Shown here piece after piece: positions 10,701 through 22,179 of a DNA stretch of 64,000 nt; position 1 is the stretch's first letter; the number at the start of each line of letters is the position of its first letter. The notes beneath the pieces are model-generated. The model did not search any database. It was given only the letters and a program-made list of their open reading frames with translations, and had not been told where the DNA came from. The DNA lies in assembly GCF_050624435.1 (NCBI RefSeq), contig NC_134546.1, positions 80,269,700 through 80,333,699 on the forward strand, given 5' to 3'. The position numbers and the translations under genes were made by a program. Origin of the DNA: Tenrec ecaudatus. Its lineage: Eukaryota > Chordata > Mammalia > Afrosoricida > Tenrecidae.

Positions 10701-12600
10701 GAGATGAAGTAATCACACATTACTAGTTAGAATTAAGCATTACAATGTCAAACATTACACTCACTATCATGGGATTAACTTGGAATATCATGGCTTTCAC
10801 ACTCAGAGATGGAGGTGAGCTTGACTAGTGTGCAGCTACATCATGATGTGAAATTTAAATTGGTCTGCTACCCTCCAGTAATGAGATGACTTTGTTCTGG
10901 AATGATCACACTCAAGTAATGCCATACCCGTCTAGATGCAAAAACTGAACTAATTCAAGGAACTCCCATGGCAAAATATTAGCATGTCATGTGCTTGTAT
11001 TCCTGAATCATATGGAAAATCATGAATCATTTTTGAAAAAGCTTATTCTCCTCAGCAAATTCTGGCCCAGAGACATCAAGTGACCACCAACTTGTGCTTG
11101 AATTTCCCCCATTGACATATTCTGTTTAACTATTGAGTCAATGAGTGGTGTCAACTCTAAGAATGGAGAAAAATGTTTGTGATCTTTGATATTAATGAAA
11201 ATGAAATCTGAATGAGCATAACACTTTTAACATGTATAACTAGAGATAGTGCTAGTGATTTTATGGGCAATAATATGAAAATGTTCCAAAGTCAGAAAAT
11301 CTGTGAGTTTTGGTAATAAATTTAAGGTTGTGATCCCTGATCAGTTTGTGGGGAATCATACCTAAAGCATAAGTAGAGAGGAAGACTTTGGTTGTATGTG
11401 CTCAAATTTCAGGGGACCCAGAGTCCTCTGGGTACAGAACATTTAAAAATGTCTGTGCTTATTCCATAAAATTTGAGGACCTGTACGGACTTCATTTAAT
11501 CCAGAGTGACATTAGGTCTCAACTCAATGTACTTTGGTTCAAGATATGAAACACTATCCTTGGTTCATATCCTTACTTTGCCCTATTAAACAATTATTTC
11601 CCACTCCCTTCTCTGATGTAACTTTTTTACTTAAAGTCATGACACTTGACTGGTTTTATGCTCTTTTGAATGCTCTCTGCCAAACAAAGGGTATCTCTTC
11701 AGATTCTAGCAGTTCTTATAGGGTACAGAGTTACAACCTTGTCTTTTCTGGGGTCCAAATTTTCTGGGTAGCAGCTTCTTCTTACACTGAGGTTTTCCTT
11801 AGCCATCAGGCAGTGGGATGTAATGATAGTGTTGTTTGTAAGAACGGTGGGGTTTGTGATTATCATGGCCCAAGTCGGGAAAAGATCTGGCTGATTCACA
11901 TCAGTAGGAGGCCAATGCCTACTGGGGACATTCTGCCAGATCCTCAGGGCATCTGTGCCTTAATAAAATACAGAGTCCGAAGTGGAAGACATCTTGTAGT
12001 CCCCGCATCTGGCTTATGGCCACCTGACCTTAGGGATATGGACTGAAGTACACCCACCAATACTTGAGCCATTTACTCAAGCATGCAAGGGGTTTTGTTG
12101 GATGTTGTTGCAATTTACAGAGTCAAGAAACACAAGGAAATATATGTAGGCAAGGAATGGGTGGGAAATGGTGCTGAATGACATCATGGAAGCGTTGGAT
12201 ATTTGAGGCATCATCAACCCCCAACTCCTTGGAATTGGTCTGGTATTAATATTACTAAAACATATTATTACCACATAGGAAAATTACCAAGGACTTTGAG
12301 GAGGTTGAGTAAGAGTCATCCGTGCATAAAGAAAAATTGGGTTTTGGAGAGTGTGAGGTAATGGGAGATACTCTGGGGTATACCTACTGGTTTCAAGGAA
12401 CTCTATACTGCCCAATCTCCAATGCACAGGATATATAAGAGCCTCAGTCAGGGCAGGAGCAATGAAGGGCTGGAGGGAGAGAATACTGGGCTCAGAAATG
12501 CTGGGCTTTCCTTTGTCCATTCGCACATACCTTTTAGGTGAAGTGCGCTCTCACTGCAGACTAACACACAGATGAGTTCAAAAGAAGAATTACCCTACAA
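10701..12600. other. No gene recognised, including an unassigned 170-codon frame at 11534-12046
   Basis: No V homology, RNA gene or domain recognised. The open frame at 11534-12046 has no signal peptide, no membrane segment I trust and no known motif. It overlaps a shorter antisense frame and is best taken as chance. The segment 12281-12540 is less AT-rich and directly precedes the promoter of the next V gene. Confidence 0.5.
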
Positions 12601-12652
12601 TGGCTCAGAAGAAACAAAGGAGCCTCTATTTATAAGCACAAATCTCCCTGCT

Positions 12653-12660
12653 ATGCAAAT
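12653..12660 (+). promoter_or_regulatory. Immunoglobulin octamer ATGCAAAT of the second open IGHV gene
   Basis: Perfect ATGCAAAT about 109 bases upstream of the leader ATG. Same arrangement as the first gene, which supports an intact promoter. Confidence 0.85.
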
Positions 12661-12768
12661 CATTCTTCAGGCACATGGTTAAAATCCCACAACTTGGGCA
12701 CTGAAAGCTATCAGTTCTCTTCTGACAGGCCTGTAGATTTCCTGAGAAAGCACAGTTGGGGGCTAAAG

Positions 12769-13206
12769 ATGCTGTTGCTATGTGTTCTCCTGTGCCTGGT
12801 GACAGTTCCCCAAGGTGATGTTCTCAGATGTCGGTGTTGAGTCTATGGGGATGGTTGTGACTGTGACTGACAGAGATCAATTATCTTTATTTACATGAGT
12901 CCTATCAGAGGTGCAGCTTCAGGAGTCAGGTCCAGGACTGGTGAAGCCCTCCCAGAAGCTGTCCTTCATCTGCACTGTCTCGGGTGTCTCCATCTCAAGT
13001 AGGAGTTATGACTGGAGCTGGATCCGCCAGACTCCTGGGAAGGGGCTACAGTGGATAGGAAGCTTATGGTATAATGGTGGTACAAAATATAACCCGTCCT
13101 TCCAAAGCCAACTCTCCATCACCAGAGACACATCGAAGAATCAGTTCTTCGTGCAGCTGAGCTCTGTGACTGCTGAGGACATGGCCGTTTATTACTGTAC
13201 AAGGAG
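12769..13206 (+). CDS. IGHV: Immunoglobulin heavy variable gene, clan II (VH4-like), open but with a displaced leader acceptor
   Basis: Leader exon 12769-12814 ([15 protein letters not shown]) ends at a weak GTGATG donor. The usual acceptor position reads AT, but an AG three bases further on (12898-12899) keeps the frame: splicing there gives Q-VLS followed by [15 protein letters not shown] from 12908. The V region is open: Cys22, Trp38 ([12 protein letters not shown]), second Cys97 in YYCTR, no stop. A CDR1 two residues longer than in the first gene ([13 protein letters not shown]) recalls human IGHV4-39 types. Unusual residues include Lys17 and Phe20 in FR1 and Met in the EDMAVYYC motif. 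Octamer and RSS are intact. Function depends on the displaced acceptor; if it is not used, the gene is an ORF only. Confidence 0.9.
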
Positions 13207-13245
13207 CACAGTGAGGGGAAGTCAGTGTGAGCCCAAACACAAACC
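13207..13245 (+). promoter_or_regulatory. 23-RSS of the second open IGHV gene
   Basis: Heptamer CACAGTG at 13207-13213, 23-base spacer, nonamer ACACAAACC at 13237-13245. Spacer wording is almost the same as in the other V genes here. Confidence 0.93.
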
Positions 13246-13869
13246 TCCCCTGCAGGGAAGATAATGAACAGGGGGGGGGGGCGCAGGACCCACTTAACAT
13301 GGACACCCAGCCCTAGACAAGCAGGCAGAGGTGAATGACGGAGGATTTCCTGTTGGAATTAGGGCTTCCTTGTTCAGCTTTCAGCATCACCAGAACAGGT
13401 TTCTTTCTTTTTTTCCCCTAAATGTTCTTCTCACTGCAGTCTTGGAAAGAGGAACTAGAATTCTCTGTTTGCAGTACAGATATTAAAAGTCACAGTGATT
13501 CTCCATTGTCATCCTATGTGATTCATTTTCCTTCTTGACAGCAGATTATTGTGGTCATTCTCTCTCTGTTAGTCAAAGTATGTTGACAATGAAATACAGA
13601 CATTTATAGATTCATGAGTGAAATGCATTATTTTAAAAGGCCTGAGCTCATTGCTCTATTAAAGCCCAGGATAACACATCTCTGGATGTGTCTCTCTGCA
13701 ATGTGCACTGTGGATACTGATTGATTAATATTCTTATGTCTGAGAAAATAATTGTAGTGACTTCTGGTGCTAAACTTGTGACATGACTTTTGTGAAATTA
13801 CTCTTTGGGGTCATAATGAAGCAATCACTCAATGGAAGGACAACTTTGATTCCAAAATAAAACAGCAGA

Positions 13870-14185
13870 TGTGTCACAAGAAGAGGAAATGGCAGACCAA
13901 TATCTCAGAATGCTCTTTAGAATTGAGAATAATGAGATGTCTCACATATTTTGAACATGTTTTCAGGGCAACCAGTTCCTAGAGAAGGACATCTTGTATT
14001 GTAGAGTGTCAGCAAAATAGAAGAATACCCTGAATTAGATGCACAGAGTGACTGCAAAAATGGTCTCAGACTTAGGTGCAAATGAGGACGGTTCAGGACT
14101 TCTCAGTTTATGTATTTGTTCTGTTGTACACAGAGGCACGGAGTATAAAACTTACTCAAAAGCAACCAGCAACATCCCTGATAAT
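13870..14185 (+). mobile_element. RTE-type LINE 3' fragment (sense)
   Basis: Sense RTE wording: 'gagatgtctcacatattttg', 'aaccagttcctagagaagga', and 'ttctgttgtacacagaggca' near the 3' end, finishing in 'aaagcaaccagcaac'. Diverged. Confidence 0.6.
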
Positions 14186-14524
14186 GAGTTACAGGAATTG
14201 AGATTAATTCTGTTAGCCAATTGTGATTACCTAAAATATTACTATAATATACCTCTTTGTATTTAATATTTAACATTTGATATATATATACAATTCCTTA
14301 TTAAGTTTACCTATACGTAGTTTAATATTTCCATTTTGATACACATTTGCTTATTCTGGTTTTTAATACTTTCTAGATTTTTTTTCATGTAGGGGTTTAT
14401 ACCTGTTGTATTTTTCTGTTTTTCAATTTATGAAACCCAAGATGGGTAAATCTACAGAGATAATAACTAAAATAAGGGTTCCCGGGACCACAGTAAGGGA
14501 AATGGGGGTAAAATGGAATGTGAT

Positions 14525-15027
14525 TGGTAGATGTATGTGCCAACCTGGCCAATAGGAACATGTGGGATTAATAAGGTTGCAGTTTGTTTGGAGAGCAAAG
14601 AAATAAATGGCTCAGAAAGGCCGCTGGTATCTCTCTTGCTCTCTGGTGATCAACCCAGTGTGTGGCTGCCTTAGCTTGTTCTCTTCCTCAACTCCTAAGC
14701 TACACTGCCTGTGAGACTGACAACCTGTGGATCATGTCATTAGAGCTTAAGTTTCCTTTGAGACTAGCTTCGTCACGTTGCTGTTGTAGACATCACTTGA
14801 ACTTGGGACTGTAGGAACTTGTCATCCTGCTGACTGTTGGTCACCCACCCTGCTGTTTGCTGCCTGTGGCCAGACAGTCTGCATTGCTCTATGGAAGACT
14901 CAGCTCTCTGCTTCCTTGATCCTGGACCCAGCAGTCGTTGTGAGTTGAAGGACTTCCAGTATATTAATTGTCCCATGGAAATGAATTGAACTGAGCCCTC
15001 TATACTGCTGTGTGGCCTAATTCGCTG

Positions 15028-15073
<46 letters not shown>

Positions 15074-15117
15074 ATAAGTATCCTGGTTTTGTTTCTCTAG
15101 TGAACCCTTTCTAACAC
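14525..15117 (+). repeat. LTR-like interspersed repeat, TGTGAT...TAACACA type (copy 1)
   Basis: About 590 bases starting 'tgtgattggtagatgtatgt' and ending '...ttctctagtgaaccctttct' plus aacaca. It matches, in reverse, the repeat at 20831-21365 along its length. TG...CA ends suggest an LTR, but no retroviral signals were placed with confidence. A CA microsatellite has grown near the 3' end. Confidence 0.6.
15030..15070 (+). repeat. (CA)n microsatellite
   Basis: About 20 uninterrupted CA units inside the LTR-like repeat. Confidence 0.95.
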
Positions 15118-15147
15118 AGGGAGCTAATGTAAATGATTTCGAGAAGG

Positions 15148-15260
15148 AAGAAAATGTTTTCAAACTGATTGTGGTAGCAATTGTGAACACTGCTTGATAA
15201 GATTGAATGACAGAATGGTATGATGTCTGGATTTGATTCTAATAAAATGGTTTGAATGAG
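15148..15260 (+). mobile_element. L1-type 3' end, older subfamily
   Basis: Pattern 'tttcaaactgattgtggtag', then 'caattgtgaacactgcttga', ending 'aataaaatggttt'. The same 3' end recurs at 17217-17330 and, more diverged, at 39485-39596, so it is a real repeat end. Confidence 0.5.
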
Positions 15261-15859
15261 GGAGAAAAAGAAAATGTTTAAGGATCTTAGTTGCTGACAA
15301 AATGATTTAAAAGGTTTTAATTTTGTATACTTCTGAAAATAACTTCTTAAAATATTTCATATGAAAAATGTACCTAATATTGATAACATGCTGTTTCTAA
15401 TACATATTTCATAATAAATTTTGCCAATTTCTCAGTTTAAAAAAGGCAGTGTCTGAAAATAGGGAGGAGATCTACTATGTCCTAGAGGGTCACTATGAGT
15501 CAGAGTTCACTCGCTGCTAGTGTGTTATGGTAATTAAATTTCTCAATTTGTATTTTATTTTGGTTGCTGATCTCCATTAGTTTTTCTGTGTATTCTGTAT
15601 TTTGTCTAATCATAGTTAATATTATTGTCAGGAATTGCTCAATTCTTTCCATTATCCTGGTCTCCAAAGAAATTATTACATCGTGTTTTTATTTTATTTA
15701 TGCCCTCTTTTTTCTGTAACTTTTATGCTATTATTTATAATATTTTAATAACATTAATGGTTTTCCTTTTAAATATACATTTTATTGGTTGTTCTTCATT
15801 TTTCTATGTAGTTTTATACAAATAAACTTATTTGTCCTTCCAGTTGATTTATTCCTTTT

Positions 15860-16445
15860 TATATATCATTTTATTGGGGTCTTGAACAGCTCTTATAACA
15901 ATCCATACATCCATCCATTGTGTCAAGCACCTTTGTCCATATATTGCCATCATCATTTTCAAAACATATTCTTTCTACTTGAACCTTTGATATCAGCTCA
16001 TTTCCCACCACTTCCACCCTCCCTCATGAAAACTTGATAGTATGTAATATTTTTTCATGCCTTACACAAAACGCTGTCTCCCTTCACCCACTTTTCTGGT
16101 TTTCGTCCCCCTGGGAGGGTGTTATATGTATATCATTGTGATCAGTCCCTCTTTCTCCACCCCCACCTCCCTGCTATCCTTCTGTATCCCTACTCTTATT
16201 ATTGATCCCGAGGGTTTTATCTGTCTTGGATTCCCTGTGTTGTGAGCTTTTATTTGTTGCAGTGTACATGTTTTGGTCTACCAGGATTTGTAAGGTAGAA
16301 TTGGGGTCATAATAGTGGGAGGGGAGAGCATTAAATAACTAGAGGAAAGTTCTATGTTTCATCGGAGCTATACTGCACCCTGACTGTGAGGGGATGTCCA
16401 ATCTGTAGACAAGTGGACATTCCCTTATTTTGTAGTGTAAGGTCA
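15860..16445 (-). mobile_element. Lineage-specific L1 3' UTR (antisense)
   Basis: Begins with the complement of the L1 end (a 'attggggtcttgaacagctc' region, 'caatccatacatccatccat') and runs through 'cctgggagggtgttatatgt' to the 'gtgaggggatgtccaatctg' block. The same family is seen in the sense direction at 41.0-42.0, 44.3-45.4 and 55.1-55.96 kb and antisense at 54.3-54.9 kb. Short open frames in it are not genes. Confidence 0.75.
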
Positions 16446-17210
16446 TCATAACATTATATTTCTGTTGAACCAATTGAGAAGTCACCAGCAAAAGCACAGC
16501 TTACACAGAGGCATTGGATGCAACAGCAGTTTGCTCTCACAGAGAAGAGATAGAGCTAGCTCATCATCAGGTGTGGGCACAAGTCTCCATATTCAGTGGT
16601 TTCACCCTGGGGCCAGTGCAGGAATGGTGGTTTGCAAGCATCCCTTTTGTGCTGCAGTTGAAAAACTGTGTTCCCTCCTCAACAGCAAAGATAAAGAAAT
16701 GGGTTTGTCCTATGAGCTCAAATCTGCTGGAAATAGTGAGTTTGTTTTGTGGTTGCTGCTGTTTTGTGTGTTCCATGTAATGTGCATAACAATCAGTTTG
16801 GGGACTGTTAGCATGTGTTCGTTCAGCTGAAGGTAGAAGGGGTAGGCTGTATGACACCAGACACTAAAGAGTGTTTTTGAATACAGAAGCCCTGGAAAGG
16901 CAGTCATCCAGCAAGGTCATCATATCCCAGTAGTCAGACTGACAATTTGATGCTAATCATGTCTGGTTCTGTCATGGACTCCAGAGAAGGAGGCAACAGA
17001 TTGTCAGCTCCCCCAATTTCCAATTCCTACTGGAGTTTATCTTAGGTATATTTTGTTGTTGCAGGTAATGCCCTTGAATTTTTGTTATATGTTTTTCTGT
17101 TTTACAGTAGATAAAACTTGGGATCGATAAACATATAGAGAAAGCAAGTAGATTAAGGGTTTCGGTGGGTGGTGGCATGGGAGGGCGTAACGGGAGCTGA
17201 AGTCAAGGAA
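16446..17210. other. No gene recognised
   Basis: Several overlapping frames of 65-121 codons on both strands lie at 16465-16907. None shows a recognisable domain and they shadow each other, which suggests a repeat rather than a gene. Nothing else seen. Confidence 0.45.
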
Positions 17211-17216
17211 TTCAAG

Positions 17217-17335
17217 AAGGAAGATGATGTTTTGAAACTGATTGTGGTAGCAATTGTACAATACTGTTTGATGTGAGTGAACTGTGAAATTATATGGTAT
17301 CTCTATTAGTTCCCAATAAAATGGTTTGGGGGGAA
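17217..17335 (+). mobile_element. L1-type 3' end, older subfamily
   Basis: Matches 15148-15260: 'ttttgaaactgattgtggta', 'gcaattgtacaatactgttt', ending 'caataaaatggttt'. Confidence 0.5.
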
Positions 17336-17964
17336 ATTAAATAAAGATTATTTATTCCATTGCTAACAGTTTTTTTGTAAATTCAAGTTCCTGGCAATAA
17401 CAAAACCTCTTTTACTGTTCATTATTTAAATTTTGCTTGTTTGTTTTTTGAATGTTGTTATACTGGGATGAATTTACATCATTTTCTGAATATGTGTGAC
17501 TATCTGTCACTTATTTTTAACTTAATTTTTCATGATACATATATGTAACAAAAGGCCATTTGCAAAATTCTTCTCATGCATAATTCAGTGACATTAGATT
17601 ATCATTGTGTTAAACAATTACCAATAACTGCAAAGTTCCCTATCACACATATAACACAAACCCAGACAAAAAATTCTGGCTTGATAATTTCATCCTTAAC
17701 ATGGATTAAATAGCTATAAATCTATTACTTCAATTACTTTGAATAAAAGTCTGCTTTAAAAACTTTCCCTCCACCTTTGGAAAGAATAAAGCCTAAACTC
17801 TGTTCAATGTCTTTCAGTCAGATATCTTTTTTAATGCATATTTTGTTGTGGCATATCAATATCTATATAAATATTGATATTTATAGATCATACTTCCTTC
17901 CACTGCAACCAACTTAACCAATTCAGAGTGCTTGCAACCTTCAGCCCTACAAAGCTTTCAATGT

Positions 17965-18330
17965 GCGGAGAGTCAGTGTGAGACCAGGCATAAAACTAAC
18001 CTCAAGAATAAAGCTGTCCTGCAGGGGTGTTTGAGACCCACTCCCTCCTGGAGCAAGTGAAGAAAGAAGTGAGGACAGGAGCCTGGGTAAGGACTACAGT
18101 GCCTGGTCAGTGAAAACTGCTGTGCTGAGAACTTTGGTAGCTCTACTGCCCATGGCAGGAAACTGGCTGAGAGAACTCCAGGGAACACCTCTGACAATGA
18201 GCACGAATGCTTTGGATCAGAGAAAATGTTTCTCTGTGGTCCCCAAAAGGTGAAAGACAGTGTAAGCTCATCAAACATCTCTCTTGTGTGTGATGGGATG
18301 CTGTCACCAGGGGGCTCTCAGAATACATTG
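17965..18330 (+). pseudogene. Possible IGHV 3' flank without a V exon
   Basis: At 17965-17996 the words 'agagtcagtgtgagaccag' and 'gcataaaac' resemble the spacer and nonamer shared by all V genes here, followed by 'gtcctgcaggggtg', usual in IGHV 3' flanks. No heptamer and no V codons precede it. It could be the remains of a V gene whose coding part was lost, or chance. The Tigger element begins 24 bases beyond its right end. Confidence 0.35.
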
Positions 18331-18353
18331 ATCCAACATACACCTGGGTACTA

Positions 18354-20561
18354 CCATATATACTCGTCTATAAACTGAGTTTTTCAGCACAAAAATGTGC
18401 TGAGAACCTGGGATTTGGCATATACATGGGTCAGTGGTACCCCAGTGAGGTATAATATCTCGCTGCGTCCTCCACCCCCTGGTAACGGGACGAGCGCCCG
18501 TTATCTTGTGGGTGATTGCTGTTTGTCCACTGTTCATTCAAAGCCGAGCTGACACTGCAGGGCTTTGAATGTTTGTTTACACACATTTAACCAATCACAG
18601 CCGTCCTAAGACATGGACGGTTCCAATTGGCAGAAGCACCCGTACTGATTCACGTTCGCCGGCAGCTGAACTTGTAAGGATGTTTCTGTGGCTGCGCTCT
18701 GTCTCTCCCCTGTGGTGTCTGTGTTAATTTACATCCTGCATGCCCCACCTACACAGACTCCCCCCCACCCCTCCTCCCATCTAACACGTCGTGCGGGGGG
18801 TGGGAGGGCATTACCATGAAAGTTCTTTTTCAAAGTCTTGGTTTTTTATCCTATTAGATATGGATACTCTTGAACCAAAACAAAAACGCCAGTCATATGA
18901 GCATGGTTTCAAAATGAAGGTTGTGTCAAGAGCAGAAGAGAGCAATAACAGTATGGCAAGTAGGGAATTCTGTGTTGATGAAAAGCAAGTTAGGGGGTGA
19001 AGGAAAATGAAGGTTGACTTGAAACAAATTCCAAAAGCTAAAAAAGATCATCATGGTTTAATGATTTTTTGTGGGGCTCTAGAGAGTGAATTGCACCAAT
19101 GGGTTATGGAGTGTCGTCAAAATGGTTACTGTGTAATACACATGGGAATCCATATACATGTTCTGCAGATGGCTAAGGATGACAAATATAAAGCACTAGG
19201 CATTGAAAAATTTGTTGCGTCAGCAGGATGGTGTTCCCGCTTCATGAATAGGTTTGGCCTACTATGTTTGAGACAAAGAACAAAGATTTCCCAGAAATTG
19301 CCACAACACCTTGAAGAAAAAATTATGTCATTCCAGTCATTTATTATAAAACAAAGAAGGATTTATAACTTTGACCTGGCAGATATTTGGAATGTGGATG
19401 AAACTGCCTTAACTTTTGATCTTCCAAACAACAGAACTGTGGCAAGTTTAGGAGAAAAAAATTTTTTTTCCTCAAAACCACAGGAAGTGGAAAAAAACCC
19501 AAACACTTTACAGTTGTTCTATCATGTTTGGCTATTGGAACTAAGCTGCATCCTGTCATTAATTTTAAAAGAAAGACCTTGCCTAAAAAGATCAATTTCC
19601 CACCAAGAATTACTCTGTGTGCACATGTTAAAAGCTGGATGGATGAAGACGGAACAAAAAAAAAAAAGGCTGGAAGAAATTTGGAACCGATGGCCAGGAG
19701 CAGCCTTAAAGAAAAAGCCATCATTATTTGTTTGGGATATGTTCAGAGCCCACCTATCGGATGACATTAAAAAAAAATTGGCAAAATCGAGTAAAGTTAC
19801 TTTAGCCCTTATTCCAGGTGGGCTTACATCTGTACTGCAGCCTCTGGATGTATATTTGAATAACCCTTTTAAAGACCATGTGTGAAGGATGTGGCATGAA
19901 TGGATGTCATCTGGCCAAACCTGACTAACAATAGGAGGAAATCTCATGTAGCCTGACATAACGTTAATAGCAAAGTGGGTTCGAGATGCATGGGAAGACA
20001 TTCCAGAAGACGTGGTGTGATGTGCCTTCCAGAAATGTAGTATGAGTATGGCTAATGGCAGTGAAGACTGTGCTTTGTATGAAAATGACAGCAGTGATGG
20101 TGATGATGGTGATCTCAGTGAGGACAGTGTCTATGATGACCTCACACCAGCTGAAGCTCTGCATTGGGATACGGATGATGATGAGGAATCCAGTTTTGAA
20201 GGAGTTTACTCTTTACATTTTAGCTTGGTTGCTGATTGAGCTCAGGGAATAGTACTCTTAAGGTATCATTGTTGATAACTTATTGTTTTTGTTGAACCTA
20301 TTTTCCACTTACTGTGTTGGTTTACTAATGTTAAATGACTTGTCCTTTTATTTGAAATGAATATTTGAATACATTACCCCCACTGATGTCTCAATTTTTA
20401 GTAATTTTATTTTCATTTGTTTTGATTATTGAAACTCACCAATAGCTTCTGCATTTTCCACCCAAGGCTTATACTCGAGTCAATCAGTTTTTTTGATTTC
20501 CCAGGTCATATTTAGGTACCTCAGCTTATACTCCGGTCGGCTTATATTCGAGTATATATGG
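18354..20561 (+). mobile_element. Pogo/Tigger-type DNA transposon, nearly full length
   Basis: About 2.2 kb bounded by inverted ends: 'ccatatatactcgtctataa' at the left and, on the other strand at the right, 'ccatatatactcgaatataa'. Both sides are flanked by the dinucleotide TA (18352-18353 and 20562-20563), the target site of the Tc1/mariner/pogo superfamily. Further copies of a 'cttatactcg' motif form sub-terminal repeats near 20467 and 20524. A degenerate transposase lies inside. Confidence 0.88.
18859..20239 (+). pseudogene. Pogo/Tigger transposase pseudogene (DDD family)
   Basis: Starts MDTLEPKQKRQSYEHGF, a psq-type helix-turn-helix start like those of Tigger and the domesticated POGK. 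A TGA at about 18998 sits where this family has the Trp of a V-R-x-W-R-K motif. From 19007 the frame is open for 292 codons and includes a CENP-B-like second DNA-binding part. Catalytic acids of the DDE/DDD fold are all present: Asp in NVDET (19397), Asp in VWDMFRAH (19736) and Asp in LQPLDVY (19847). A local frame change at about 19490-19660 leaves the correct reading in another frame, and a stop follows at 19883. The C-terminal part (20042-20236) encodes an acidic tail rich in Asp, Ser and Glu. Not functional, but only lightly damaged, so a fairly young element. Confidence 0.85.
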
Positions 20562-20830
20562 TAATTTTTCCTTTGGGGAGGAAAAATTAGCTTATTTCTG
20601 TGGTTTCTTTTAACACCATAAACAATCTTGTTGTTAGGGTTTTTTTGTTTATTTTATTTCAATCTCTAATTCTGGATGAAAACGTCGAAGTACCTTTTAC
20701 TCCTTTCCAAATATTCTGCAATGTCCTAGGGGAAAGGGGCTTTAGGGATGACAGACAGGTGTTTCCCTTTGTGTTCAGATGTATAAAAGATTCAGGAAAG
20801 CCTGGCCTTGATTCCATTACATCATGATTA

Positions 20831-21365
20831 TGTTAGAAAGGGTTCTCTAAATGAAAATTTAAAAAAAAAACCAGGACATATGATTATACATCAATATCTC
20901 TCTCTCTCTATTTATATAACATACGTAATAAACAGTTAATCTATAAAGCAGTGCAAACGGCTCAGTGCAACTCACTTCCCTACTGGCAGTCCTTCAAGTC
21001 TTGAGGGCCACAGGGTAGTCCTCTTTAGAGCAATTCAGATTATCTGGGCACAGGCAGCAAACAGCAAGGCAGTTGACAGGATCCAATAGTCCCAAGCTCA
21101 AGCGATATTACTCCTATTAGTGTGGTGAAGCAGTTTTGAAGGAAACTCAAACTACAGCAACACAGTCCATGGGTTAGGTGTTTCACAGGTAGTGTAGCTT
21201 GTAAATTGAAGCAGAGAGCAAGCTATGGCAACCACACACTGATCTGATCATCAAAGAGCAAGAGACAAGAAAGGCGAGGCTCACCAAGCCATTTTCCTCT
21301 CTGCCCTTCAATTTATCCCACGTGTGTTCATTGGCCATGTTGGCACAATAAACTTACCTATCACA
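20831..21365 (-). repeat. LTR-like interspersed repeat, TGTGAT...TAACACA type (copy 2, reverse)
   Basis: On the reverse strand it matches 14525-15117 along most of its length, including the terminal 'tgttagaaagggttctct' block at 20832-20849 and 'gttggcacaataaactta' at the other end. No open frame. Confidence 0.6.
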
Positions 21366-21696
21366 ATGAGGATAGAGATTCTCTATAATTTCACCACAGA
21401 GCATCTGGGTAATTATGATAGTAATGGATGTAAAGCAACATTAAACATAAAATATGAACAGATGTTCATATGATTGGTAAAATGAAAACCTGAGAGAGAG
21501 GACTGTGTTCTCCCAAAGACAATATCCCCATCACCATGTAATTCCCAGAGCCAGGGGCCTCCATTGAGCCCTTTTCACCTTTACATATCAATATGCCTAC
21601 TAATATGCAGCCATGTGAAACCACAGCACATGTACTTAAATTCGTATTCCTTCTCACCCTGGAGAGCATTTTCTGAGCGTCACGAATCTTATCCAC

Positions 21697-22140
21697 ATGA
21701 ACATGAATTATGTGTGGACTTTCCTTTTTCTGGTGGAGACTCTTGGAGGTGAGTGCTTCAGGGATCCACACAGGAAGTCTGGGATGCAGCATCTGAGCAC
21801 TGAGCACATGACCCACTGTTGTTCTTTTTATCTACAAGTATCCTGGCTCAGGTCTAGTGACAAGAGTCAGACCCTGGACTGGTGAAGCCTTCACAGGCAC
21901 TGTCTCTCACTTGTGCTGTCTCCAGATTCTCTTTAACCAGCTCCGATGTCAGCTGGATCCGCCATGATTTAGGAAAGGGACTGGAATGGGTTGGTGATAT
22001 ACAGAGGGGTGCTAGCACACACTATAATCCAGCCCTCCAGTCTGAGTCAGCATAACCAGGGACACCTCCAAAAGTCAAGTTTATTTAAAACTGAGCTCTC
22101 TGAATCCTGAGAACACAGCCGTGTATTACTGTACTAGAGG
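21697..22140 (+). pseudogene. IGHV: IGHV clan II pseudogene, paralogue of the gene at 5.4 kb
   Basis: Leader exon 21697-21748 is open (MNMNYVWTFLFLVETLGG) with a good GTGAGT donor. The acceptor dinucleotide AG has become AA (21836-21837); the next AG would shift the frame. FR1 then has TAG and TGA in a row at 21855-21860. A base is missing near 22047 (FR3 start), shifting the frame. The V exon and both flanks are otherwise very like 5403-5855. The octamer is degraded, with no ATGCAAAT at the expected place. The RSS is perfect, so the segment could still be a recombination substrate although it cannot encode a protein. Confidence 0.9.
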
Positions 22141-22179
22141 CACAGTGATGGGAAGTCAGTGTGAGCCCAGACACAAACC
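22141..22179 (+). promoter_or_regulatory. 23-RSS of the IGHV pseudogene
   Basis: Heptamer CACAGTG 22141-22147, 23-base spacer with the same sequence as in the 5.4-kb gene, nonamer ACACAAACC 22171-22179. Confidence 0.93.

Noticed and set aside
11534-12046. 170-codon open frame
   Set aside because: No motif, signal or homologue recognised, and a competing antisense frame; composition fits chance.
13480-13520. CACAGTG at 13492 as a possible D or J recombination signal
   Set aside because: No nonamer at 12 or 23 bases and no D- or J-like coding sequence. Other isolated CACAGTG words (38352, 46390, 58029) fail in the same way.
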